Shown piece after piece: positions 16,338-23,240 of a stretch of DNA of 64,000 nucleotides. Source of the stretch: Caldifarciminota bacterium (GTDB taxonomy: Bacteria; Hydrothermota; Tepidihabitantia; SM23-42); the NCBI GenBank assembly GCA_020349965.1, contig CP070705.1, positions 1,519,718 to 1,583,717 of the forward strand. The letters run 5' to 3'. Position 1 is the first letter of the stretch, and each line of letters starts with the position of its first letter. Below the pieces are notes generated by a model. It worked only from the letters and a program-made list of their open reading frames with translations, had not been told where the DNA came from and did not search any database. The translations under genes were made by a program, and so were the position numbers.

Positions 16338-17386
16338 TGGACGAACAGATCATAAGTTTCCTGAGCACCAAGATGGCGGTCGAAGATGTTGACGATTCTG
16401 CGATTGCGGTGAAGGTCAAAGGAACTATATATGCACCGGTGGAGAAATCGATCGGAGAAATAAAGGAATATTTCTCCCACACCCGATACACGCCACTCTT
16501 CAACGAGGAAAACGAGCAGCACGTTGTACAGTTCGGGATCTACCGTAAACCGGATGCCAAACCGAAATACTGGTTGAACATCATCTTGTTTCTTGCGACA
16601 ATACTCTCAACGATACTTGCCGGGTCACTCAACAGCGGAGGGAATCCTTTTGAGAACATCTCTGATCTGTTGCTTGGTGTACCTTTCTCGTTGTCGATAA
16701 TGTCGATCCTTACCTGTCATGAACTGGGACACTACTTCATTTCGCGGAGAGAGGGTATGATCACGACCTTACCATTTTTCATCCCTGTTCCGTTTCATTT
16801 CCTCGGCACATTTGGTGCTGTGATCCGGATGAAATCGATCGTTCCATCGAGAAAGGCGCTACTTAACGTGGGCATGTCAGGACCGATCGCCGGATTCCTG
16901 GTTGCATTGCCGATCTCCATCATCGGCATATATCTTTCCGAGATAGGGGCGGCACCCGAGACAGAAGGTGTACTGCGGCTTGGCGATTCGCTGCTCTTCT
17001 GGATAATTGCCCAGTTAATCCATCCTTCTATTCCAGCCGGTTACGATCTCTATCTGCATCCGGTGGCGTTTGCCGGTTGGCTTGGGTTATTCGTGACGTC
17101 GATGAACCTCATACCGATAGGGCAGTTAGACGGTGGGCATGTTACGTTCAGTCTGTTCTTGAGAAAACGCCGGTACCTCTATTTACCTATATTTGGTGCG
17201 CTCATTGCCCTTGGATTGCTATGGTTCGGGTGGTATTTCTGGCTTCTTATTGCGTTATTCATCGCCCGGCGCGATCCTGTGATCCAGGACTCTTTGACCC
17301 CGCTTTCAAGGCGGGAAAGATTGTACGCGATAATTCCACTGGTTGTCTTGATCCTGACCTTCGTTCCCCAGCCGTTTGTGATCTGA
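16334..17386 (+). CDS. Site-2 protease family (M50) membrane metalloprotease
   Basis: Protein of 350 residues with a soluble N-terminal domain (about 1-75) and 6-8 membrane helices. Zinc motif CHELGHYF and the second ligand motif MNLIPIGQLDGGH are intact. Lack of a PDZ domain and the cytosolic N-terminal domain resemble the EGY-like and cyanobacterial/plastid branch of intramembrane proteases. Translationally coupled to mnmG (ATGA overlap). The substrate is unknown; anti-sigma-factor cleavage is a common role of such proteases, but none is seen here. Confidence 0.85.
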   Translation: MMDEQIISFLSTKMAVEDVDDSAIAVKVKGTIYAPVEKSIGEIKEYFSHTRYTPLFNEENEQHVVQFGIYRKPDAKPKYWLNIILFLATILSTILAGSLNSGGNPFENISDLLLGVPFSLSIMSILTCHELGHYFISRREGMITTLPFFIPVPFHFLGTFGAVIRMKSIVPSRKALLNVGMSGPIAGFLVALPISIIGIYLSEIGAAPETEGVLRLGDSLLFWIIAQLIHPSIPAGYDLYLHPVAFAGWLGLFVTSMNLIPIGQLDGGHVTFSLFLRKRRYLYLPIFGALIALGLLWFGWYFWLLIALFIARRDPVIQDSLTPLSRRERLYAIIPLVVLILTFVPQPFVI

Positions 17387-17653
17387 CGGATTGGATACAA
17401 GATACACAATAATTAAGTTGTGTACCAGGGAATCAGATGATAAGTTGGCAGGGTGCCAGCACAGCAGATTACTAGGGAAGACCTACTGATAGACCTCTTC
17501 TTATTGCTGATATTCTGTTCTGCTGCTCCGCTTCCCACTGGTGTTCTGGTAGTCTGATCTGCTTGGATCTGTGGTTGAGCTATTTGATAGTCGAATTTGC
17601 TTTTTAGGTCTTTGGGTTTGTGTTCAAGTCATCGTTATTGAACGACTGCGGTA
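17387..17653. other. Intergenic region, no gene seen
   Basis: 267 bases between the M50 gene and the small minus-strand gene. No convincing reading frame on either strand. A weak imperfect hairpin around 17628-17652 could end the minus-strand transcript. Confidence 0.4.
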
Positions 17654-17809
17654 TCAGTCTTTCCTCGTCGTTTCCAGATACGAACCGACAAGGTATCCGA
17701 GTACAGCCAGAAATGCGATCATTATGGTGCGCAGGAAACCGAATGTGGCGAAAAATATACCCAATACCCCCGCACCGATTGCGCCCAAAAGAGCCTTATT
17801 TATCTTCAT
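17654..17809 (-). CDS. Small membrane protein, DUF2273-like (51 residues)
   Basis: Minus-strand frame of 51 residues starting MKINKALLGAIGAG, with two hydrophobic helices joined by a short turn (FFATFGFLRTIM) and ending GYLVGSYLETTRKD. The pattern of GA-rich helix, TFGF turn, helix, GYLxG matches the small integral membrane family DUF2273, often found beside Asp23 alkaline shock proteins; no Asp23 gene is in the window. A promoter TTGACA-16-TATTAT ends 9 bases before the ATG, supporting a real gene. Function unknown. Confidence 0.7.
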   Translation of the reverse strand: MKINKALLGAIGAGVLGIFFATFGFLRTIMIAFLAVLGYLVGSYLETTRKD

Positions 17810-17818
17810 TGTATTTGG

Positions 17819-17846
17819 ATAATATACAGTATTGTCATGATGTCAA
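17819..17846 (-). promoter_or_regulatory. Promoter of the DUF2273-like gene, nearly leaderless
   Basis: Minus strand TTGACA (17846-17841), 16-base spacer, TATTAT (17824-17819), 9 bases to ATG 17809. Confidence 0.62.
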
Positions 17847-17889
17847 TAGCCCAACAACATATTGCCCGGGTAGCATCCGCTATCCTGAG

Positions 17890-17945
17890 ATTGCTTCGTC
17901 TTTTCATTGCGAGGACTCCGAGCTTGTCGGGGAGGACGAAGGAAT
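17890..17945. repeat. Palindromic REP-like element overlapping the end of the PrsW gene
   Basis: Outer arms ATTGCTTCGTC (17890-17900) and GACGAAGGAAT (17935-17945) are inverted copies with 10 of 11 positions matching; an inner imperfect stem CTCCGA/TCGGGGAG lies between. The element contains the PrsW stop codon and encodes its serine-rich last residues. The sequence type (ATTGCTTCGTC...TTGCGAGGA) resembles intergenic palindromes known from other bacteria; no second copy was noticed in this window. Confidence 0.55.
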
Positions 17946-18653
17946 TTCATCCTTAACGGTACGACCCATCTCGGCGCCGAGTCCGAATCTCTTTCGGCTT
18001 GCAGCCTCTGCTTTCTTCAGCTTTATCCTGATCCATAACGACAGGATCACGAGCAGCAATATGACGAATGACGAGAACGAATTCTGGAGCAAGGCGAGGA
18101 AGTCATACAACCCATGGCATAGTGTTGCATAGAGTACACCCCGGGCCATCAACCGTGATTCGTTGTCGGGGTTGAACTTGGCGAGTCCTATGTAGTAACC
18201 CATTATTGCCCCGAACAAGGCATGGCCGGGTACGGCAAGGAACGCTCTCACTATACCGGCTACTGGTCCGAGCGAAAACACGTATAAGACATTCTCGAAG
18301 GTGGCGAAGCCGAGAGAAGCCGAAACAGTGTAGACTATGCCGTCCATCACCTCGTCGAACTCCGTCGAACGGTATATCCATTTTCTGACTGCGACGAATT
18401 TGAGCAATTCCTCGATCGGAGCAATGACCAGGAACGAAAGAATGGTCGTGTATAATATTCCGGTCGAGAATGTACTGCACAAATGGGCCAACAGCCATTC
18501 TCCGACTGCTGCCGGAACGACCATCAAGGCGCCGATAGCGAATATTCTTACGATTTTCTTCTTCGGTTCAGGTTCATACTTATCCCGGTGGTTGAAATAC
18601 CAGATAAGGAATAACCCGGGTGCGAGCGCGATGAGGAGTGATAAGACTACCAT
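17904..18653 (-). CDS. PrsW family intramembrane metalloprotease
   Basis: Polytopic membrane protein of 249 residues with about seven helices. Family motifs are present: APIEELLKF (the EExxK glutamates), FATFENVLY, PGHALFGAIMGYY and HGLYDF, which together supply the metal-binding and catalytic residues. B. subtilis PrsW cleaves the anti-sigma factor RsiW; the target here is unknown. The start ATG is fixed by a leaderless promoter 6 bases upstream. The last about 14 residues (SSSPTSSESSQ) are encoded by a palindromic repeat and are probably not functional. Confidence 0.88.
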   Translation of the reverse strand: MVVLSLLIALAPGLFLIWYFNHRDKYEPEPKKKIVRIFAIGALMVVPAAVGEWLLAHLCSTFSTGILYTTILSFLVIAPIEELLKFVAVRKWIYRSTEFDEVMDGIVYTVSASLGFATFENVLYVFSLGPVAGIVRAFLAVPGHALFGAIMGYYIGLAKFNPDNESRLMARGVLYATLCHGLYDFLALLQNSFSSFVILLLVILSLWIRIKLKKAEAASRKRFGLGAEMGRTVKDEIPSSSPTSSESSQ

Positions 18654-18659
18654 GGAATA

Positions 18660-18687
18660 ACATTAGCCGGATACGTGGCAAAGTCAA
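18660..18687 (-). promoter_or_regulatory. Promoter of the PrsW gene, leaderless type
   Basis: Minus strand TTGACT (18687-18682), 16-base spacer, TAATGT (18665-18660), 6 bases to ATG 18653. It diverges from the tsaD promoter about 40 bases away. Confidence 0.52.
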
Positions 18688-18728
18688 TGTCTCCGTCATG
18701 TGTTTCATTGAGTGGTAACGTCGCGACC

Positions 18729-18756
18729 TTGATTTTCTGCTCTCTATTGCTACAAT
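18729..18756 (+). promoter_or_regulatory. Promoter of tsaD, leaderless type
   Basis: TTGATT (18729-18734), 16-base spacer, TACAAT (18751-18756), 5 bases to GTG 18762. No ribosome binding site. Confidence 0.6.
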
Positions 18757-18761
18757 AGATC

Positions 18762-19751
18762 GTGGTTACCCTTGGTATCGAAACATCGTGCGACGAGACG
18801 TCGGTGGCGGTGCTCCATGATTCCAGAGTTCTGGCGAATATCGTGTCGTCGCAGGTGGCCCACACGAAGTTCGGCGGGGTCGTACCTGAGATTGCGGCGA
18901 GGAATCATATAAAGGTCATCGTCCCATTGACGAGAAACGCGCTCGAGGTGGCCGGGAAGGATCTCTATGACGTCGATCTGATAAGCGTGACCCGCGGCCC
19001 AGGACTCGTGGGCGCACTCCTGGTCGGACTTTCCTATGCCAAGTCTCTGGCGATATCATTGAACAAACCTCTGATCGGTGTCAATCATCTCGAAGGACAC
19101 ATCTACGGGCTACAGTTGGGCGGGGTTCTGCCGCGCCATCCCTATTTGGTCTTGATCGTCTCGGGCGGCCATACCGAGATTGTACTCGTCGGGGAGCCAT
19201 TCCATTATAGAACCCTGGGCAGGACGCTCGACGATGCGTGCGGTGAAGCCTTTGACAAGGTCGCCAAACTAATGGGCTTGCCTTACCCAGGCGGCCCTTA
19301 CATCGAAAAGCGGGCGGCTCAGGGGAAGCGGAGAACGATCGATTTTCCTGTTCCGCGCCCGGAGGGTTTGAGTTTCAGCTATGCTGGTCTCAAAACTGCG
19401 GTTCTGTATTACACGAGGGACAACCCGCGGTACGACGTAAATGATGTTGCAGCCAATTTCCAGGAAGTAGCGCTCGAACATCTTGTCGAAGTAGCAACGC
19501 GTGCAATGAGTGAGACCGGTGTGAAAGACCTTGGGCTGGTCGGTGGCGTGACCGTGAACAAAAGGCTGCGCGAGAAATTTTTCGCACTTGCCGAGAAGAT
19601 GAGTATGCACTTGCGCGTGTCTCCGGTGCAATTCTGCACCGACAATGCTGCGATGATCGCCCGGGCCGGCATGGAACGTTTCAAACGATTCGGCCCATCG
19701 GATTTAGCTATTGACGTAGTAGCACGTGAAAGACTGGAAGACATAACCTGA
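18762..19751 (+). CDS. tsaD: tRNA N6-adenosine threonylcarbamoyltransferase
   Basis: TsaD (Kae1/YgjD), transfers threonylcarbamoyl from TC-AMP to A37 of ANN-decoding tRNAs. Length 329 residues. N-terminal LGIETSCDETSVAV, KFGGVVPEIAARNH, metal motif NHLEGHIYG, SGGHTEIVLV, LDDACGEAFDKVAKLMGLPYPGG, and C-terminal GGVTVNKRLR and CTDNAAMIARAG are all conserved. The GTG start gives exactly the expected N-terminus. Partner genes tsaB and tsaE are not in this window. Confidence 0.95.
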   Translation: MVTLGIETSCDETSVAVLHDSRVLANIVSSQVAHTKFGGVVPEIAARNHIKVIVPLTRNALEVAGKDLYDVDLISVTRGPGLVGALLVGLSYAKSLAISLNKPLIGVNHLEGHIYGLQLGGVLPRHPYLVLIVSGGHTEIVLVGEPFHYRTLGRTLDDACGEAFDKVAKLMGLPYPGGPYIEKRAAQGKRRTIDFPVPRPEGLSFSYAGLKTAVLYYTRDNPRYDVNDVAANFQEVALEHLVEVATRAMSETGVKDLGLVGGVTVNKRLREKFFALAEKMSMHLRVSPVQFCTDNAAMIARAGMERFKRFGPSDLAIDVVARERLEDIT

Positions 19752-19878
19752 AAATTAGATGCACGCTTCCCCTCGAAAACGTACTCCCGGGACACTGAAT
19801 TCTATGTTCAAATTGGAAATTTGAGTGGAATTCGTACATGATTCATGATGCAGGATACAACACGGACCATTGTGCCCG

Positions 19879-19906
19879 TTGACTTTACGTGTGATTTGAA
19901 TAACAT
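19879..19906 (+). promoter_or_regulatory. Promoter of the GMP synthetase subunit gene
   Basis: TTGACT (19879-19884), 16-base spacer, TAACAT (19901-19906). Short leader of about 13 bases that contains AGGAGG (19916-19921) before ATG 19926. Confidence 0.52.
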
Positions 19907-19925
19907 GGAATATCCAGGAGGTTAG

Positions 19926-20861
19926 ATGGCATTCAATGCACAGAATTTCGTCGTAGAGAAAACTCGGGACATAAGGTCCCAGGTGGGGAACGACACTACG
20001 TTGTGCGCAACGAGCGGTGGGGTCGACTCGATGGTCTGCGCCTTCCTGGCGCACCGCGCTCTGGGCAGGAACCTGATCGCTATATTCATCGACGACGGTC
20101 TCATGCGCGAAGGTGAGCCGGAGAAAGTAACTTCCCTGCTACGGAGCCGCGGAATCCGAACCGTGCTCGTCCTGGCCGCCGACGATTTTTTCAAAGCCCT
20201 GAAAGGAAAGGAAGACCCGGAGGATATGCGTAAGGCTTTTCGCGACACATTCTACAAAACGCTGGGCAAAGCAGTGCGCAAGCACAGGGCAAAATACCTG
20301 ATTCAGGGCACGATCGCAGCCGACGTGATAGAGACAAAGGGCAAGATAAAATCACAGCACAATGTGTTGGCGCAGATCGGAATAAACCCGCGCCGTTATG
20401 GATTGAACGTCATTGAACCTCTGGTAACGCTATTCAAACCCGACGTGCGTAAGGTGGGAAAGGCATTGAGGCTGCCATCGACGATTCACCAGCGGATGCC
20501 GTTCCCCGGGCCCGGGTTGGCAACGAGGGTGGTGGGCGAAGTCACTCCGGCAAAGGTCAGGTTGCTGCGGAAGGCAACGTCGATCGTCGAGCGTGAGATG
20601 AAGAGCATCAAGGCATTCCAGACATTTGCGGTTCTGCTCGATGACCGGGCGACCGGCGTAAGGAAGGGCAAGCGATCATTCGGAAATATCATCGTCGTGC
20701 GCAGTGTTCAGTCAAAGAACGCAATGACTGCGACCCCGACCCGCGTTCCTTATGATGTTCTCGAACGCATACAGAAGAAGATCACGAATCAGATCCCGGA
20801 AGTGACAAAAGTTTTGTATGACATATCACCAAAACCGCCAAGTACGATAGAATACATATAG
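19926..20861 (+). CDS. guaAB: GMP synthase, ATP pyrophosphatase subunit (subunit B), stand-alone
   Basis: Converts XMP to GMP using ammonia delivered by a glutaminase. The 311 residues comprise only the ATP pyrophosphatase and dimerisation domains: FVVEKTRDIRSQVG, P-loop SGGVDS at 30-35, FIDDGLMREGE, IQGTIAADVIE, KSQHNV, FPGPGLATRV and the C-terminal PPSTIEYI. The glutamine amidotransferase domain that begins normal bacterial GuaA is absent, and no such gene is nearby, so the enzyme should be of the two-subunit type typical of archaea. Own promoter and strong ribosome binding site. Confidence 0.9.
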   Translation: MAFNAQNFVVEKTRDIRSQVGNDTTLCATSGGVDSMVCAFLAHRALGRNLIAIFIDDGLMREGEPEKVTSLLRSRGIRTVLVLAADDFFKALKGKEDPEDMRKAFRDTFYKTLGKAVRKHRAKYLIQGTIAADVIETKGKIKSQHNVLAQIGINPRRYGLNVIEPLVTLFKPDVRKVGKALRLPSTIHQRMPFPGPGLATRVVGEVTPAKVRLLRKATSIVEREMKSIKAFQTFAVLLDDRATGVRKGKRSFGNIIVVRSVQSKNAMTATPTRVPYDVLERIQKKITNQIPEVTKVLYDISPKPPSTIEYI

Positions 20862-20865
20862 AAAG

Positions 20866-20990
20866 ATCGGTTACGTTTAGCGGTTACGATGCCCGTTTTG
20901 TCCAAAGGCTACTTCCTACGGCACCGATACGTAACCGTCACCCTGTAATGACGATACGGGCTTCGCAACGCTTGCACCTTAACCGTTACT
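20866..20990. repeat. REP-like palindromic repeat, copy A
   Basis: Contains the core GGTTACGATGCCCGTTTTGT, the mate arms CGTAACCG (20930-20937) and ACGGGC (20956-20961), and is shared with copies at 51059-51119 and 63921-63985. Lies between guaAB and parA. Confidence 0.6.
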
Positions 20991-21097
20991 CTTTTTCATT
21001 AGCTCTCGAGTGAATTGTGAGCCGCAACCCCCAATTTAATTATCAAGCGTCCTGCGTCGGGCGTTTAGCGTATCGCGTAGCGCGTGCGGCGTTTATG

Positions 21098-21125
21098 TTG
21101 ACTTTGGATGTTTTTTCGATACAAT
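21098..21125 (+). promoter_or_regulatory. Promoter of parA, leaderless type
   Basis: TTGACT (21098-21103), 16-base spacer, TACAAT (21120-21125), 7 bases to ATG 21133. Confidence 0.65.
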
Positions 21126-21132
21126 AGGCGAA

Positions 21133-21891
21133 ATGAAGAAGATTGCAATATGCAATCAGAAAGGCGGTGTCGGCAAGACCGCGACCGCAGTGAATCTTAC
21201 GGCCGGCCTCTCTCTGGCCGAGAAGAATGTTCTGCTCGTCGACATCGACCCCCAGGCCAATTCCACGAGCGGCCTCGGTATCGACTACAAAACCCTTGAG
21301 AGATCAATCTATGACTGCCTCTTTGAGCCGTCCATGGTCAGGGAGACTATCATCAAGACAAAATGGCCGAGGATGTCGATCGTGCCTTCGACGACGGATC
21401 TAGCCGGCGCCGAGATCGAACTAATTAGTGAGAATGAACGCGAAGGAATGCTGAGGAGAGTTCTTTCCATGATCGCCTATGAGTATGATTTCGGCATCAT
21501 CGATTGCCCTCCGTCGCTCGGTCTGTTGACGGTGAACGCCCTCGTTGCGAGCGACAGCGTTTTGATTCCGATCCAATGCGAATATTATGCCTTGGAAGGA
21601 CTCGAAAAATTACTCAAGACGATCAAGGTGATAAAGAACGGACTGAACAAGAATCTTATCATCGAAGGGATACTTCTGACGATGTACGATGCACGGCTGA
21701 ACCTCGCCAAGGATGTGGTCGAAGACATACAGGCTCACTTTCCGGAGGTTGTTTTCAAAACAGTGGTTCCGCGTTCGGTACGCATCGCCGAGTCGCCATC
21801 GCACGGTAAATCGGCCATACACTACAGTATCGTATCATCCGGATCTCAGGCATATCTGAATCTTACGAGGGAGATTTTGAACCATGCGTAG
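21133..21891 (+). CDS. parA: Chromosome-partitioning ATPase ParA (Soj)
   Basis: ParA/Soj Walker-type ATPase of 252 residues. Deviant Walker A KGGVGKT at 10-16, LLVDIDPQANSTSGLG (Walker A' region) and FGIIDCPPSLG (Walker B), length and sequence typical for chromosomal ParA without an N-terminal HTH. It binds DNA nonspecifically as an ATP dimer and moves ParB-parS complexes. Overlaps parB by 8 bases. Its neighbourhood (mnmG about 5 kb upstream) resembles the origin region of many bacteria. Confidence 0.94.
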   Translation: MKKIAICNQKGGVGKTATAVNLTAGLSLAEKNVLLVDIDPQANSTSGLGIDYKTLERSIYDCLFEPSMVRETIIKTKWPRMSIVPSTTDLAGAEIELISENEREGMLRRVLSMIAYEYDFGIIDCPPSLGLLTVNALVASDSVLIPIQCEYYALEGLEKLLKTIKVIKNGLNKNLIIEGILLTMYDARLNLAKDVVEDIQAHFPEVVFKTVVPRSVRIAESPSHGKSAIHYSIVSSGSQAYLNLTREILNHA

Positions 21892-22732
21892 ACGTGCACT
21901 CGGCAAAGGCCTGGAAGCTTTAATACCGACAAAGGAAAAGGAGATCTTCCAGGAAGGTTACCGCATGGTACCGGTCGCTAACATCAAGAGGAATCCGTAC
22001 CAGCCAAGGGCACCGCTCGAGGAGCCGGAACTGAAGGATCTCGTGGCTTCTATCAAAGAGAAAGGCATCATCGAGCCTTTGATCGTCAAGCGCAGCGGCG
22101 ACTACTTTGTATTGGCGGCAGGCGAGAGGAGATTGAATGCGGCTCGGATAGCAGGCTTGAAGGAAGTACCCGTGGTAATCAAAGACCTGAGCGACCAGGA
22201 GTTGCTCGAAATTGGTCTGATAGAGAATCTCCAGCGCAAGGATTTGAATCCTGTCGAAGAAGCCTTGGCCTACGATCAGCTTAACAAGAAGTTCCAGCTG
22301 ACCCACGACCGCATCGCCGTTCTGGTTGGGAAGGAGCGTTCTACGATAACGAATGCGGTGAGACTGTTGGCTCTGCCAAGAAAGGTCATCGAATATCTTA
22401 AGAAGGGTAAACTCAATGCTGGCCATGCGCGTGCCCTGTTGGCATTGAGCGATGAAATGCAGATACTAGATGTTGCCGACCGTGTTGTCCGGGACGATCT
22501 TTCGGTTCGTCAGACTGAAGCGGTCGTTCGTCGAGCAGGTGGCAAACCGCGCATCAAACTGGCCAAAGGGAAGGAACCGAATATCGTCATGCTCGAGGAA
22601 GAACTATCAAAACTGCTGCGGACAAGGGTGAATATCGACTGGAAGAAGAATCGCGGTTCGATAGTCATTCATTGTCCGAGTGTAAATGATTTCAACCGCA
22701 TTTACGAAAATCTAAAAAAGCTTAGGCACTGA
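21884..22732 (+). CDS. parB: Chromosome-partitioning protein ParB (Spo0J)
   Basis: ParB/Spo0J CTPase and DNA-binding protein, 282 residues. N-terminal RRALGKGLEALIP, CTP-binding domain with NPYQPR and AAGERRLNAARIAGL, the IENLQRKDLNPVEEALAY block, helix-turn-helix DRIAVLVGKERSTITNAVRLL, and a C-terminal dimerisation domain. Co-transcribed with parA. No consensus parS (TGTTTCACGTGAAACA) was found in the window. Confidence 0.94.
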   Translation: MRRRALGKGLEALIPTKEKEIFQEGYRMVPVANIKRNPYQPRAPLEEPELKDLVASIKEKGIIEPLIVKRSGDYFVLAAGERRLNAARIAGLKEVPVVIKDLSDQELLEIGLIENLQRKDLNPVEEALAYDQLNKKFQLTHDRIAVLVGKERSTITNAVRLLALPRKVIEYLKKGKLNAGHARALLALSDEMQILDVADRVVRDDLSVRQTEAVVRRAGGKPRIKLAKGKEPNIVMLEEELSKLLRTRVNIDWKKNRGSIVIHCPSVNDFNRIYENLKKLRH

Positions 22733-22795
22733 CGCCCTGGTGTTGCCTGTGTCATGCGGGGTCCAGCGTCGTCCGTCAACCACCTCGCGTCAATA

Positions 22796-22824
22796 TTGAC
22801 TTGATAACAGTTCTTAGTTATAAT
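22796..22824 (+). promoter_or_regulatory. Promoter of the Roadblock/AAA+/TPR cluster, leaderless type
   Basis: TTGACT (22796-22801), 17-base spacer, TATAAT (22819-22824), 8 bases to ATG 22833. It separates this cluster from parAB transcriptionally. Confidence 0.68.
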
Positions 22825-22832
22825 TTTTAGAT

Positions 22833-23240
22833 ATGGAGATGCCTGAAGTAATAGTAATATCCAAGAACAAATACGAAAAACTCGGACAATTACTTGATGA
22901 CTTTTGTAGTCAAGCCAACACGGTTTGGGCTCTTTTCTCTACTCTCGCTGGCCAGCTCGTTGTCCAGCGTGGTTTTGTCGATTCATTCGATGTATTATCC
23001 ATCAACGCCGTTGCCTGCAGCATCTTTAATTCAACGATGGAACTGGCGCACATTGTTGGTGACAAGAAATTTTCCAGTTTCTTACAGGAAGGGGTGAGTG
23101 CAAGTATGTACTATACGTGCATAAATGATGATTATCTGTTGGTGACTCTCTTCGATGATCGCACGTTGCCCGGTGTGGTCAAAGTTGCATCCGAAGACTT
23201 TTGTGCCGAGGCGGTAAGAATACTGGAAACTGAAGGATGA
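22833..23240 (+). CDS. Roadblock/LC7 domain protein
   Basis: Protein of 135 residues formed of a single Roadblock/LC7 (longin-like) domain: a first helix LLDDFCSQANTVWAL, the strand pair FSTLAGQLVVQRGF, the helix with NAVACSIFNSTMELA, and MYYTCINDDYLLVTLFD. This is the fold of MglB and other small-GTPase regulators. No GTPase (MglA-type) gene is adjacent. The stop overlaps the downstream AAA+ gene by 4 bases, so the two products are likely made together and may interact. Function otherwise unknown. Confidence 0.8.
   Translation: MEMPEVIVISKNKYEKLGQLLDDFCSQANTVWALFSTLAGQLVVQRGFVDSFDVLSINAVACSIFNSTMELAHIVGDKKFSSFLQEGVSASMYYTCINDDYLLVTLFDDRTLPGVVKVASEDFCAEAVRILETEG

Noticed and set aside
17571-18132. 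Plus-strand frames of 83 and 170 codons
   Set aside because: They lie opposite the DUF2273-like and PrsW genes, which have clear motifs and promoters on the minus strand.
19708-19730. CACGTG-centred sequence at the end of tsaD as a parS site
   Set aside because: Only the CACGTG core and the right AAA match the TGTTTCACGTGAAACA consensus; the left half does not.
20991-21097. Possible replication origin upstream of parA
   Set aside because: mnmG and parAB nearby suggest it, but no cluster of DnaA boxes (TTATNCACA) was found; only a poor single match near 21042.
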